Source of the DNA: BMS3ABIN04 sp965554225
GTDB lineage: Bacteria; Bacteroidota; Ignavibacteria; Ignavibacteriales; Melioribacteraceae
Length of the DNA stretch: 40,078 bases
Assembly: GCA_965554225.1 (NCBI GenBank)
Contig: CBEVZC010000016.1
Coordinates: 1 to 40,078 of the forward strand
Reading direction: 5' to 3'
This document shows, in pieces, positions 17,563 through 26,712 of the stretch (position 1 is its first letter; each line of letters starts with the position of its first letter). The translations under genes and the position numbers were made by a program. Under the pieces are notes generated by a model. The model was not told where the DNA came from. It ran no database searches and was given only the letters and a program-made list of their open reading frames with translations.

Positions 17563-18245
17563 TATAACTCCGATCTATTTATTTTTTTCCACTTCTCTGT
17601 TAAAACTTTTGATTGTTCCTCTTTCCAATTTTTTATTTCAGCATCATTTCCCGAAAGCAAAACATTAGGGACTTTCATTCCTCTATATTCAGCCGGTCTT
17701 GTATAATATGGAGCTTCTATTATATCTCCATCCATAAGCGAATCATTTAATGCAGATTCACTATCACCTAAAACTCCGGGTATTAATCTTACTATAGAAT
17801 CTACTATTATTAAAGCAGGTAATTCCCCGCCGCTTAAAATAAAATTTCCAATTGATATCTCGTCTGTAACAAATATTTCTCTAACGCGGTCATCAATTCC
17901 TTTATAATGCCCTGCCAGAATTAAAATATTTTTAGCAAGAGAAATTTTATTTGCTAATGATTGATTATATATTTTCCCTTTCGGTGAACATAAAATAATA
18001 TAATCATAATTTCTTTGCTCTTTTAATTCCTCTATACATTCAAAAAACGGTTCCGGTTTTAATAACATGCCGGGACCGCCGCCAAAAGGCTTATCATCAA
18101 TCTGGCGGTAATTTCCGTGAGCATATTGTCTAAGATCATGAACATAAATTTCTACTAATCCCTTATTTTGAGCCCTCTTAATAATGCTGGTCTGCAAAGG
18201 ACTTTCCAGCAATTCAGGCACCGCAGAAATAATATCAATTCTCAT
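17562..18245 (-). CDS. trmD: tRNA (guanine37-N1)-methyltransferase
   Basis: A 227-residue SPOUT methyltransferase that methylates G37 next to the anticodon of tRNAs, preventing +1 frameshifting. The family motifs are clear: DDKPFGGGPGMLLKPEPF (51-68) and the trefoil-knot SAM site LCSPKGKIYNQ...ILAGHYKGIDDR...DEISIGNFILSGGELPA (85-145). I start at ATG 18245 (MRIDIIS), the usual N-terminus. A TTG at 18275 is also in frame. The start lies inside the end of rimM (11-base overlap), and the stop overlaps the rplS start by one base. Confidence 0.95.
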   Translation of the reverse strand: MRIDIISAVPELLESPLQTSIIKRAQNKGLVEIYVHDLRQYAHGNYRQIDDKPFGGGPGMLLKPEPFFECIEELKEQRNYDYIILCSPKGKIYNQSLANKISLAKNILILAGHYKGIDDRVREIFVTDEISIGNFILSGGELPALIIVDSIVRLIPGVLGDSESALNDSLMDGDIIEAPYYTRPAEYRGMKVPNVLLSGNDAEIKNWKEEQSKVLTEKWKKINRSEL

Positions 18246-18747
18246 CTTCAAAATCAAATTCTCCGGAGATGTCAATCCTTTTATCTTTAATATTTATAGA
18301 CTTAACATATTTTTCGATAGCAGGGATTAAAATTTCTTCTCCTTTTTCATCATCAACAACATAAACATCATTCGCAGGTAAAGAATATACCTCCTTCAAA
18401 TATCCAAAGAACTTTAAGTCTTTATAAACCTTACAACCAATCAAATCATGAACAAAATAAGTATCGGCTTCAAGTTTAACTAAATCTTCTTCTTTAACAA
18501 AAATTTTTTTATTTATTAAGAAATCTATACTATCCAAACTATCAAAATTTTGAAATTTCAGATAGACTTTCCCCTTATCATTAATTACATCTTCAATGAT
18601 AAACAATTTTCTATCGCCAAAAACATCAATAAAAACATTTAATCCAACAACAAAACGATCCGGAAAATCCGTAACCGACGATACCATTACATATCCTTCG
18701 TTGTTGAAAAGATTTTTAATCTCAGCAACTAAAAAAAAATCACTCAA
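18235..18747 (-). CDS. rimM: Ribosome maturation factor RimM
   Basis: A 170-residue 16S rRNA processing factor that binds S19 during 30S head assembly. It has the two expected parts: an N-terminal barrel domain (FLVAEIKNLFNNEGYVMVSS) and a C-terminal PRC barrel (DLIGCKVYKDL...GYLKEVYSLPANDVYVVD...ILIPAI). The usual glycine of the KPHGIKGE motif is replaced (NLFNNEGY), so it is diverged. The start is TTG at 18747, with no clear ribosome binding site, 16 bases after khpA. It overlaps trmD. Confidence 0.9.
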   Translation of the reverse strand: MSDFFLVAEIKNLFNNEGYVMVSSVTDFPDRFVVGLNVFIDVFGDRKLFIIEDVINDKGKVYLKFQNFDSLDSIDFLINKKIFVKEEDLVKLEADTYFVHDLIGCKVYKDLKFFGYLKEVYSLPANDVYVVDDEKGEEILIPAIEKYVKSINIKDKRIDISGEFDFEDEN

Positions 18748-18763
18748 CTAAACAACTATTCTA

Positions 18764-18997
18764 TTAGTCAAGAATTTTCAAAATAGCTCTTTTCCCCTCC
18801 TTAGCAGCAATTGCCGTTAGCAGAGTTCTCATTGCTTGAGCAGTTTTACCCTGTTTGCCAATTACTTTCCCAACATCATCGGGACCAACTTTCAGGGCAA
18901 GCTCTATTGTGTTTTCGTTGGGAACAGATTCCTCGATATGAACACTATCAGGATTGTCCACAAGATGTTTGGCAATGAATTCGACAAATTCTTTCAT
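18764..18997 (-). CDS. khpA: KH-domain RNA-binding protein KhpA
   Basis: A 77-residue single KH domain. The RNA-binding GxxG loop is GKQG (47-50) within VGKVIGKQGKTAQAMRTLL, followed by the typical GKRAILKILD end. Homologues (KhpA/YlqC) bind RNA, often with KhpB, and affect cell division and translation in Gram-positives. In this position between rpsP and rimM the gene is widely conserved. ATG at 18997 is preceded by GGGAG. Confidence 0.93.
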   Translation of the reverse strand: MKEFVEFIAKHLVDNPDSVHIEESVPNENTIELALKVGPDDVGKVIGKQGKTAQAMRTLLTAIAAKEGKRAILKILD

Positions 18998-19066
18998 GAG
19001 ACTCCCTATAATAAGTTAAAGAAGAAGGTACTATTTTAGCACAAATTCCCAAACAAAATAACAAAG

Positions 19067-19537
19067 CTATTCGCTTTCGGTTTGTTCCTCTGCAGATACG
19101 TCAGAAGCAGTACCCGTTACTTCCGGCGCGCTCTCTTCTTTAGATTCAGTAATTTTTTCTTCTTTTTTCAATTCAGCCTCAACCTTAACACTTTTCGCTT
19201 TCTTATTACCCGCAGCTTCCTTAACTCTCATTAACTCTTCAATTACCGAGTTAATTTCCTCCTCTGATTTACCACGTTTCAACATATCTCTTTTTAATAA
19301 GATACCTCTTTCAGAAAGTAGATTTTTTACCGTCGTTGTAGGTTGTGCACCAACACTTAACCAATATAAAGCTCTATCTTCATTTATATCTACAGTTGCA
19401 GGGTGAGTTTTAGGATTATATAAACCTATAGATTCTATAAATTTACCATCCCTTGGGGACCTCACATCGGCTGCAACCACTTTATACACAGGTTGTCGCT
19501 TTTTACCCATCCGTTTTAATCTTAATTTAACTGCCAA
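19067..19537 (-). CDS. rpsP: 30S ribosomal protein S16 with long acidic tail
   Basis: The first 85 or so residues are a standard S16 (MAVKLRLKRMGKKRQPVYKV, RDGKFIESIGLYNP). The chain then runs on to 156 residues, with a helical linker (KRGKSEEEINSVIEELMR) and a low-complexity tail rich in Lys, Glu, Ser and Thr. Extended S16 tails are common in the Bacteroidota group. The start is TTG at 19537, nine bases after GGAGG; an ATG between them is out of frame and too close to the binding site. It follows ffh by 28 bases. Confidence 0.95.
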   Translation of the reverse strand: MAVKLRLKRMGKKRQPVYKVVAADVRSPRDGKFIESIGLYNPKTHPATVDINEDRALYWLSVGAQPTTTVKNLLSERGILLKRDMLKRGKSEEEINSVIEELMRVKEAAGNKKAKSVKVEAELKKEEKITESKEESAPEVTGTASDVSAEEQTESE

Positions 19538-19565
19538 TTAAACATACCTCCAATTTATCATATTA

Positions 19566-20900
19566 CTAATTAAACTTAAAATTACCAAAATTTCCAATCA
19601 TTTTTTTACCGCCTTTTGATTTAAATTTTTTCATCATTTTCTGCATCTCATTATACTGTTTTATAAGGCGATTAACATCTTGTATAGAAGTTCCGCTTCC
19701 TCGTGCAATTCTTTTCCTTCTACCACCGTTTAAAATTTTTGGTTTTGCTCTTTCAACTTTAGTCATAGATTGAATAATTGCTTCTACCTTAACAAGCTGG
19801 TTTTCATCCAAATCAGCATTTCTTACGGATGCAGATAAACCCGGAACCATTCCCAATAAAGATTTTAATGATCCCATTTTTTTTATCATTTTAATTTGTT
19901 TCAAGAAATCATCAAAATCAAACTTATTGCTTAATAATTTCTTTTCTAAATCTTTGGCATCTTTTTCATCAATCTGTTGTTGAGCTTTTTCAACAAAAGA
20001 AATTATATCTCCTTTGCCGAGTATTCTTGAAGCTAGTCGATCCGGAAAAAAGACTTCAATTGAATCGAGTTTTTCTCCGAGACTAATAAACTTTATGGGC
20101 TCTTCAACAATGGCTCTAATTGAAAGCGCACAACCGCCTCTTGAATCACCATCCAATTTTGTAAGAACAATACCATCAAAGTCCACTTTATCGTGAAAAG
20201 CTTTGGCTGAATTCACCGCATCTTGTCCGGTCATTGAATCAACAACAAACAAGGTTTCCGTAGGGACAACCGTTTCTTTGATGGATACAATTTCCTGCAT
20301 CAATTGATCATCAATATGTAACCTTCCGGCTGTATCAATAATAATAGTATTTAGATTATTCTCTTTAGCAAAAGCAAGAGAATCAGATGCAATTTTCACG
20401 GCATCTTTACTATCGGCAATTGAAAAAACGGGAACATTAATTTGTTTACCCAGCATTTTCAATTGGTCAATTGCAGCAGGACGATATATATCAGCAGCAG
20501 TTAAAAGAACACGTCTTTTTTTATTTTCTAAATATTTCGCTAGCTTAGCACTAAAAGTTGTTTTACCCGATCCCTGCAAACCTACTAGTAAAATTACAGT
20601 CGGACCGGAAGGGTTAAGTGTTAATTCTTTTCCCTCGTTTCCCATTAGAACAGTCAATTCATCGTAAATAATCTTTGTGATCAATTGACCAGGAGAAACC
20701 GAAGCTAAAACTTCTTTCCCTAATGCCTTTACCTTTACGTCTTCAATAAATTTTTTAGCTACTTTATAATTAACGTCAGCATCTAAAAGAACACGTCTTA
20801 TTTCTCTTAAAGTGTCAGAAATGTTGCTTTCAGTTATTCTTCCCTGACCAGTAACTTTTTTAAGAGCTTTATCAAATTTGAGGGTTAAATCCTCTAGCAT
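19566..20900 (-). CDS. ffh: Signal recognition particle protein Ffh
   Basis: A 444-residue SRP GTPase that binds 4.5S RNA and hydrophobic signal sequences and docks on FtsY. Domains: an N bundle (1-90), a G domain with P-loop GLQGSGKTT (108-116), DTAGR and TKLDGDSRGG, and a methionine-rich M domain (about 300-440) with RKRIARGSG for RNA binding. Its length is normal. It lies between atpG (upstream) and rpsP (downstream), linking membrane targeting with the ribosomal genes. Only a weak ribosome binding site precedes the ATG. Confidence 0.97.
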   Translation of the reverse strand: MLEDLTLKFDKALKKVTGQGRITESNISDTLREIRRVLLDADVNYKVAKKFIEDVKVKALGKEVLASVSPGQLITKIIYDELTVLMGNEGKELTLNPSGPTVILLVGLQGSGKTTFSAKLAKYLENKKRRVLLTAADIYRPAAIDQLKMLGKQINVPVFSIADSKDAVKIASDSLAFAKENNLNTIIIDTAGRLHIDDQLMQEIVSIKETVVPTETLFVVDSMTGQDAVNSAKAFHDKVDFDGIVLTKLDGDSRGGCALSIRAIVEEPIKFISLGEKLDSIEVFFPDRLASRILGKGDIISFVEKAQQQIDEKDAKDLEKKLLSNKFDFDDFLKQIKMIKKMGSLKSLLGMVPGLSASVRNADLDENQLVKVEAIIQSMTKVERAKPKILNGGRRKRIARGSGTSIQDVNRLIKQYNEMQKMMKKFKSKGGKKMIGNFGNFKFN

Positions 20901-20959
20901 AAATTTCTGTTCTTAAATTAAGATAACAAAATTACTTACTTTTTCAAATATTAAAATAT

Positions 20960-21850
20960 CTAAGCATTTTTAAGCGCATTTGCACCGGAAACTATTTCTA
21001 TAATTTCTGTAGTAATTGATGCCTGTCTTTCTTTGTTATATTTAATCCTTAGGTTCTTAATCATTTCTTTTGCATTTTCAGTAGCCATATCCATTGCCGT
21101 CATTCTGGCACCTAACTCAGCTGCATATGAATCAAGCAGAGCCTTCCACATTTTCGCTTTTAACTCTCTTGGCAACAAAGAATTAATAATACTCATCCTA
21201 TCAGGTTCATAAATATATTCAATATTTTTTGTATGCTGTTCACTATTATCTTTTTGACTATTCGAAACTATAGGCAGTAATTGTTCAACTAAAACATTTT
21301 GCTGTATAACCGACTTAAACTCGTTATAAACAACAACGACCTCATCAACTTCAGAATTTAGAAATTTCTGAGTCAAACTATTAATAAAAGATGAAGCAAA
21401 TTCAAATTTAAGTTTTGAAAAAATCCCCGAATAAGATTCAACAATATTATAATTTGTTCTCTTAAAATAATCTATCCCCTTTTTCCCCACACAATACAAA
21501 TCAATGTTCTCTTTACTTTCAATATCTGCATAATCTTCGTTAATTAATTCTTCAACCTTTTTAAGTATATTCATATTAAAAGCTCCACAGAGCCCTCGAT
21601 CAGATGTAACAATAACTAACGCAACTCTTTTTAAGTCACGCTTTTCCAATAAAGGATTTGAAATATCTTTTTCAACAGACAACAAGTGACTTAACATTTC
21701 AGAAATTTTTCTGGAATAAGGTCTAGCATTAATAATATTGTCTTGCGCTCTCCTTAATCTTGCAGCCGCAACCATTTTCATAGCTTTAGTAATTTGCTGG
21801 GTATTTGTTACACCAACAATTCTTCTTTTTATTTCTCTTAAAGTTGCCAT
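20960..21850 (-). CDS. atpG: ATP synthase F1 gamma subunit
   Basis: A 296-residue rotor shaft of F1. The N-terminal coiled-coil helix (LREIKRRIVGVTNTQQITKAM) and the C-terminal helix (MDMATENAKEMIKNLRIKYN...ITTEIIEIVSGANAL) are the conserved parts that sit inside the alpha3beta3 ring. VTSDRGLCGAFN is the usual central motif. It starts 10 bases after the atpA stop with no obvious ribosome binding site. In many bacteria atpD and atpC would follow; here ffh follows instead. Confidence 0.96.
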   Translation of the reverse strand: MATLREIKRRIVGVTNTQQITKAMKMVAAARLRRAQDNIINARPYSRKISEMLSHLLSVEKDISNPLLEKRDLKRVALVIVTSDRGLCGAFNMNILKKVEELINEDYADIESKENIDLYCVGKKGIDYFKRTNYNIVESYSGIFSKLKFEFASSFINSLTQKFLNSEVDEVVVVYNEFKSVIQQNVLVEQLLPIVSNSQKDNSEQHTKNIEYIYEPDRMSIINSLLPRELKAKMWKALLDSYAAELGARMTAMDMATENAKEMIKNLRIKYNKERQASITTEIIEIVSGANALKNA

Positions 21851-21859
21851 CGATAATAA

Positions 21860-23410
21860 TTATTTAGTCGGTTTAAATTTTGTCAAAAATTCGTCCGCAG
21901 CTTTTTTCATCATTTCAACCAATTCATCATCCAAAACTTTTTTAGTTTTAATTGCTTCGTAAATCTGGGGATATTTTAAATCGATATATTCAAGTACTTC
22001 CTTCTCAAATCTCTTGATATCCTTAACACCTACATTTTCCAAGTAGTTATTGGTTCCTAAAAAAAGACTAACAACTTGTCTTTCTACAGGAACAGGAGAA
22101 AATTGACCTTGCTTAAGCAGTTCAACTAACCTTTCACCTTTAGCCAGAGTATTTTTTGTAGCTTGATCAAGATCGGAGCCAAATTTCGCAAAGGCTTCTA
22201 ATTCACGATATTGTGCAAGATCCAATTTTAATGTACCCGCAACTTTCTTCATGGCTTTTATTTGAGCATTTCCACCAACACGAGACACACTAATACCCAC
22301 GTTTATTGCCGGTCTTACGCCCGCATTAAATAAATTGGGTTCAAGATATATCTGACCATCGGTAATAGAAATAACATTTGTTGGAATATACGCCGATACG
22401 TCGCCTTGCTGTGTTTCGATAATAGGCAAAGCAGTTAAGCTGCCCCCACCTAAATCTTCACTAAGTTTAGAAGCTCTTTCAAGCAGACGTGAATGAAGAT
22501 AGAATATATCACCGGGATAAGCTTCACGACCGGGAGGTCTTCTAAGAAGTAATGACAATTCCCTATAAGCGACAGCTTGTTTAGAGAGATCATCATAAAC
22601 TACAAGCGAATGTTTACCATTATCCCTAAAGTATTCACCTAATGTAGCACCTGAATAAGGCGCTATATACTGCAATGGAGCAGGATCTGATGAAGATGCT
22701 GAAACAACGGTTGTATATTCCATTGCGCCCTGTTCTTCCAACTTAGCAACAACTTGTGCAACTGTTGAATTTTTCTGACCAATTGCTACATAAATGCAAT
22801 ATACTGGTTTCACACCTTGGGCTTTTGCTTCTTCTGTATGTGTGTATTTTTGATTAATAATTGCATCAATAGCGACTGCCGTTTTACCTGTCTGTCTATC
22901 GCCAATTATTAACTCTCTTTGTCCTCTTCCAATAGGAATCATCGAATCGATAGCAACAATGCCTGTCTGCAAAGGTTCTTTTACCGGTTGACGGTAAATA
23001 ACACCTAATGCTTTTCTTTCAATAGGCATATATTTTTCAGTTTCAACAGCACCTTTACCATCTAAAGGTTTACCAAGGGGATCAACTACTCTGCCTAAAA
23101 ATTTATCGCCGACGGGCATAGAGGCAACGCGTTTTGTCCTTTTAACAGTATCGCCTTCTTTAATAAGATCGGTTTCACCAAACAATACACAACCCACACT
23201 ATCTTCTTCCAAGTTGAGAACCATGCCAATTACACCATTGGGAAATTCGACTAATTCGCTTGCCATTACTTGAGACAAACCATAAACACGTGCAATACCG
23301 TCACCAACAGATAGTACGGTACCTACATCGTACACGTCAACTTTATTATCAAAGCCCGAAAGTTGTTTTCTAAGAATAGATGATACTTCATCAGGTCTTA
23401 CTTCGGTCAT
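21860..23410 (-). CDS. atpA: ATP synthase F1 alpha subunit
   Basis: A 516-residue non-catalytic nucleotide-binding subunit of F1. The P-loop GDRQTGKT is at 170-177 within GRGQRELIIGDRQTGKTAVA. The conserved VVDPLGKPLDGKG, YIAPYSGATLGEYFRD and PTNVISITDGQIYLEP segments are all present. AAGGATGG lies just before the ATG. It sits between atpH and atpG in the usual order. Confidence 0.98.
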   Translation of the reverse strand: MTEVRPDEVSSILRKQLSGFDNKVDVYDVGTVLSVGDGIARVYGLSQVMASELVEFPNGVIGMVLNLEEDSVGCVLFGETDLIKEGDTVKRTKRVASMPVGDKFLGRVVDPLGKPLDGKGAVETEKYMPIERKALGVIYRQPVKEPLQTGIVAIDSMIPIGRGQRELIIGDRQTGKTAVAIDAIINQKYTHTEEAKAQGVKPVYCIYVAIGQKNSTVAQVVAKLEEQGAMEYTTVVSASSSDPAPLQYIAPYSGATLGEYFRDNGKHSLVVYDDLSKQAVAYRELSLLLRRPPGREAYPGDIFYLHSRLLERASKLSEDLGGGSLTALPIIETQQGDVSAYIPTNVISITDGQIYLEPNLFNAGVRPAINVGISVSRVGGNAQIKAMKKVAGTLKLDLAQYRELEAFAKFGSDLDQATKNTLAKGERLVELLKQGQFSPVPVERQVVSLFLGTNNYLENVGVKDIKRFEKEVLEYIDLKYPQIYEAIKTKKVLDDELVEMMKKAADEFLTKFKPTK

Positions 23411-23437
23411 TTTGCCATCCTTAAATAAGTTAAAATT

Positions 23438-23992
23438 TCAATTAAATAAAGTTTCTTGATTTAACAATCTTTTCCTTAGAAGATCGAGTTGATGCAAAAC
23501 TGAAGCATCCAATACAGTATCTCCAATTTTTGCAGTAAATCCGCCAAGAATTTTTTTGTCAACTTTATAAGTTACCTTTACTTTCTTCTTGGTAAAATCA
23601 GAAAGTTGTTTAACCAAATGATTTTTTTGTGTATCTATTAGTTCTAAAGCGCTTATAACCGTAACGTTTACAATATTCATTTTGGCATTTTTTAATTCAA
23701 GAAATCTTTTTAAAGTATCAAATACAATTTCATCCCTATCTTTCTTTATCATAAACTCTAAAAATTCTAGAGCACCTTTACTAATATGTTTTTCAAAAAT
23801 CTCTTGTAAAATCTGAGACTTTTTATTTTGGGAAATAATTGGATTAGCCATAAAAAGCTTTAGTTCCCTGGAACTCTTGAAAGTGTTAAAAACAAATTCC
23901 ATATCTGCAGCAACCTTTTCAAAGGTATTATTTTCTTCACTAAATTCGAGAAGTGCAGTTGCATATCTGGTAGTTACGGCATAATTACTCAT
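23438..23992 (-). CDS. atpH: ATP synthase F1 delta subunit
   Basis: A 184-residue OSCP/delta subunit that caps the F1 head and holds the peripheral stalk. The N-terminal helical domain (AVTTRYATALLEFSEE) and the C-terminal VTYKVDKKILGGFTAKIGDTVLDASV motif are diagnostic. It starts four bases after the atpF stop. Confidence 0.95.
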   Translation of the reverse strand: MSNYAVTTRYATALLEFSEENNTFEKVAADMEFVFNTFKSSRELKLFMANPIISQNKKSQILQEIFEKHISKGALEFLEFMIKKDRDEIVFDTLKRFLELKNAKMNIVNVTVISALELIDTQKNHLVKQLSDFTKKKVKVTYKVDKKILGGFTAKIGDTVLDASVLHQLDLLRKRLLNQETLFN

Positions 23993-23996
23993 CTTT

Positions 23997-24542
23997 TCAA
24001 CTCTTCGTTAGTTCTTCAATATATTTATCAACCAATTTAGATTGAGTTTCTTTATCAAGATTTTCACGAATAATTTTCTCTGCCGCACCAACGGCAATTT
24101 CTGCAATCTCAGTTTTAAGATTATTAAATGCCTCTTGATTTTTGCGTGTAATATCTACGGAAGCGTCTTCAATCATTTTTTTTGCTTCCAACTTACTTTC
24201 CTCAAGAATTTGTTTTTTCAGATTATCGGCATACTCTCTGCCTTGTTCAATTACCTTTTGAGCTTCCTCTTCTGCTCTTGCTAAGTTTTCCTTATTTTTT
24301 TCATAAAGAATTTCTGCTTCTTTCTTAGCTTTTTCCGCTTGTTCTAAAGAATCTTTAATAAAATTCTCTCTTTCACTCAAAGAATTTAATATTGGTTTCC
24401 AAGCAGTTTTCTTTAAAACCCACAATAAAATAAGGAAAGTAACGGTTGTCCAAATAATAACACCGGGATTAATATCCAGTGGGCTACCGACCTTTTCAGA
24501 TTCAGAAAAAGCAAGCAAGAAAATATTTAAAATAGAAGCCAT
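23997..24542 (-). CDS. atpF: ATP synthase F0 b subunit
   Basis: A 181-residue peripheral-stalk subunit: one membrane helix (about 28-45, IIWTTVTFLILLWVLKK) followed by a long charged coiled coil (about 50-150) and a conserved end (AVGAAEKIIRENLD). There is a single b gene and no separate b'. AAGGA precedes the ATG. Confidence 0.95.
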   Translation of the reverse strand: MASILNIFLLAFSESEKVGSPLDINPGVIIWTTVTFLILLWVLKKTAWKPILNSLSERENFIKDSLEQAEKAKKEAEILYEKNKENLARAEEEAQKVIEQGREYADNLKKQILEESKLEAKKMIEDASVDITRKNQEAFNNLKTEIAEIAVGAAEKIIRENLDKETQSKLVDKYIEELTKS

Positions 24543-24584
24543 CTAATTTTCCTTAAATTAAAACTAAACGATTACTTAAACAAA

Positions 24585-24803
24585 TTATTTTAATGCTAAT
24601 AAAATACAGATAACTAGTGCAAACAGAGCAATACCTTCAATAAGAGCAGCGGCAATAATCATCGAAGTTCTGATATCGCCGGAAGCTTCCGGTTGACGCC
24701 CACTTGCATCCATTGCAGAACTAGCTAATTTACCAATTCCAAGTCCCGCACCAATAACTGCTAAACCGGCTCCAAAACCAGCGGCCAAAAATGCCATATC
24801 CAT
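24585..24803 (-). CDS. atpE: ATP synthase F0 c subunit
   Basis: A 72-residue two-helix hairpin that forms the c-ring. The ion-binding carboxylate is Glu56 (AAALIEGIALF), and the polar loop is GRQPE. The glutamine in helix 1 and the Ser/Thr after the Glu that mark sodium-type rings are absent, so a proton ring is inferred. A perfect AAAGGAGG ribosome binding site suits the high copy number needed. Confidence 0.97.
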   Translation of the reverse strand: MDMAFLAAGFGAGLAVIGAGLGIGKLASSAMDASGRQPEASGDIRTSMIIAAALIEGIALFALVICILLALK

Positions 24804-24855
24804 TTGATTTCCTCCTTTAGTGATATTATAGTTTTATTAAATAAATCATTAAAAT

Positions 24856-25698
24856 TTAATGCTCTTGATGAACAGCCATACCTATAAAAATAGATGATAA
24901 TACAGTAAATATATATGCTTGAATTAAAGCGACTAAAATTTCCAATAGAAAAATAAAAAGTGCAAAACCAACGGAAACAGGGGCTACAAAATAAGTCTTT
25001 AGAATAAAAATCAAACCTATTAATGCAAATATTACAACATGCCCGGCAGTCATATTAGCAAAAAGACGAACGGCTAATGCAAAAGGTTTAGTAAATAAAC
25101 CAAGAAATTCCACAACTATCATAATCGGTAATAACCACATTGGGATTCCATGAGGTATCAAGCCCTTATAGTAGCCGAACGCACCATTCTGAATCATACC
25201 GCCGCCTTGTATAACGATAAATGATAAAGTAGCTAATGTTGCCGTGATAGCTATATTACTTGTAGGAGTATTCCCGTAGGGTATTAATCCCATAAGATTA
25301 CAAAAAAGGATAAAGAAAAATACAGTTAAAAGATAAGACAGAAATTTCTCATATCCTTTACCAATTGTAGATTTAGCAATATCATCTCTTACAAATACAA
25401 CTAAAATTTCCATTAAATTAGAGAGCCCCGAAGGAACAAGCGATTTTTTATGTTCCTTAGCAACATACCACAAGACGGGCACCAGTATTAAAACAGCAAG
25501 CCACATAAAAACTATGTGTTTTGTTATAGAAATATCTATCCCAAAAATCTCAATATGGGGTAGAGGGATAACCGCGAATGGTGAAAAATCCAACTCATGC
25601 GAATCAAGGACATGGTGCATAATCCAACCGGAACCACTCCCGCTTTCCGAAACATTTTTTAACGAATCGGTTGCTGTTTGAACAATTTCTAATAGCAT
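24856..25698 (-). CDS. atpB: ATP synthase F0 a subunit
   Basis: A 280-residue stator channel subunit with five to six membrane helices. The essential arginine is Arg211 in FALAVRLFANMTAGH. An extra 50-residue N-terminal region before the first helix contains a SGSGSGW stretch and HHVLDSHELDFSPF, similar to forms seen in the Bacteroidota/Chlorobi group. It is followed by atpE after 52 bases. Confidence 0.96.
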   Translation of the reverse strand: MLLEIVQTATDSLKNVSESGSGSGWIMHHVLDSHELDFSPFAVIPLPHIEIFGIDISITKHIVFMWLAVLILVPVLWYVAKEHKKSLVPSGLSNLMEILVVFVRDDIAKSTIGKGYEKFLSYLLTVFFFILFCNLMGLIPYGNTPTSNIAITATLATLSFIVIQGGGMIQNGAFGYYKGLIPHGIPMWLLPIMIVVEFLGLFTKPFALAVRLFANMTAGHVVIFALIGLIFILKTYFVAPVSVGFALFIFLLEILVALIQAYIFTVLSSIFIGMAVHQEH

Positions 25699-25709
25699 TT
25701 TTAATTCAA

Positions 25710-26087
25710 TTACTTTTTAACATTTTTTTTGGTTAAAATATATTTCAATTCAAAAATAAGCGCAACAAAATAAAATATAAAGAATACTAATATAAATGCA
25801 TATTTGTCAATTTTCAAGAATTTTATTACTAATACGATAGATATTAACAGAAATGCGATACGGATTCCCATACCACCTAAATTGAAAAGCAAATAAATTT
25901 TATTTGATTTATCAATAGAAAGTTTATAAAGAAATGCTGCTGCTGCAAAATTTAAAAAAACCAATATACCGGCATATAAAGCACTTAAAAAAGACCAATA
26001 CGATATAGTATTTGAAACAAATAGAATTAAAACGATTAAATATAAAAATAAGAATACGAATAAAGTTTGGCGGCTAATCTTTTTCAT
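25710..26087 (-). CDS. AtpI-like membrane protein of the ATP synthase operon
   Basis: A 125-residue protein with four predicted membrane helices and a basic C-terminus (KYILTKKNVKK). Its place between atpZ and atpB and its four-helix layout match the AtpI/ATP-synthase-I group, thought to help assemble the c-ring or carry Mg2+/Ca2+. Sequence similarity is weak because it is almost all hydrophobic. It overlaps the previous gene by 14 bases. Confidence 0.68.
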   Translation of the reverse strand: MKKISRQTLFVFLFLYLIVLILFVSNTISYWSFLSALYAGILVFLNFAAAAFLYKLSIDKSNKIYLLFNLGGMGIRIAFLLISIVLVIKFLKIDKYAFILVFFIFYFVALIFELKYILTKKNVKK

Positions 26088-26322
26088 TCTTTTTTTTAGA
26101 ATTTATGTCCAAAGTAGCTTTTATAAAATTGTATATTCCCGCTCCGCCGCCAATGAAAGAAAAAACTATTGTAAGTAATGGAAACAGATTAAACTTTTCA
26201 TCCAACCATTTACCTAAAAAGAACATTAAAACTATTGTTGCAGCCAGCTGTGTACCTAAGCCCAAATAAGGACCAACATCCTTGTAAGTATTAAATAAAT
26301 TATTCTGTTTTTCCTTTTTCAT
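26074..26322 (-). CDS. atpZ: AtpZ/AtpI family protein
   Basis: An 82-residue protein with two membrane helices: GLGTQLAATIVLMFFLGKWLDEKF and a second with GGGAGIYNFIK. This is the typical AtpZ (F0F1 ATPase subunit, putative) pattern. It overlaps the end of the bactofilin gene by 23 bases and the next gene by 14, so the three are tightly coupled. A role in ATP synthase assembly or ion supply is known for the family but not shown here. Confidence 0.82.
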   Translation of the reverse strand: MKKEKQNNLFNTYKDVGPYLGLGTQLAATIVLMFFLGKWLDEKFNLFPLLTIVFSFIGGGAGIYNFIKATLDINSKKKNEKD

Positions 26323-26701
26323 TATTCACTTTTAATCCTGTACTGAACGAAGGTTTGCTGCTCATTACGCTTTTACCGTCAAACATAGCTCCTTCCTCTA
26401 TTACAAGAACTTTAGTAATAATATCTCCTTTTACAAATGATTTGGGTTCAAGAGTAAGTTTATCACTAACATCAATTGTACCTTCAACCTTACCGCTAAC
26501 AATCAAACTTTTTGCTTTAACCTCACCCTTTATTTCAGCGCCTTCGCCAAGTGTTAAATTTCCGTTAATATTAACATCACCAATAACTTTACCATCTATT
26601 CTTACATTTCCTTCACTGGAAATTTTTCCCTCAATTTTAACTCCGCTACTTAATATACTAACATCTTCGGAAACGAAATTATTATCTTTTCTTAAAGCCA
26701 T
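26300..26701 (-). CDS. Bactofilin
   Basis: A 133-residue polymer-forming cytoskeletal protein. The central region (about 20-110) is a right-handed beta-helix of short repeats (VKIEGKISSEGNVRIDGKVI, GEGAEIKGEVKAKSLIVSG), with disordered ends. Bactofilins polymerise without nucleotide at the membrane and often position peptidoglycan hydrolases. The M23 peptidase gene directly upstream (12 bases away) fits that pairing. AGGAG precedes the ATG by eight bases. Confidence 0.93.
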   Translation of the reverse strand: MALRKDNNFVSEDVSILSSGVKIEGKISSEGNVRIDGKVIGDVNINGNLTLGEGAEIKGEVKAKSLIVSGKVEGTIDVSDKLTLEPKSFVKGDIITKVLVIEEGAMFDGKSVMSSKPSFSTGLKVNNEKGKTE

Positions 26702-26712
26702 GTTAAATACTC

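Noticed and set aside
24042..24284. Open frame opposite atpF
   Set aside because: It lies antisense within a well-supported gene and its composition mirrors the opposite coding strand. The same holds for other antisense frames, for example 9204-9452 and 36522-36707.
20960..25698. Loss of F1 beta and epsilon subunits
   Set aside because: atpD and atpC are missing from this operon, but they are encoded at a separate locus in related groups, so absence here is not loss.
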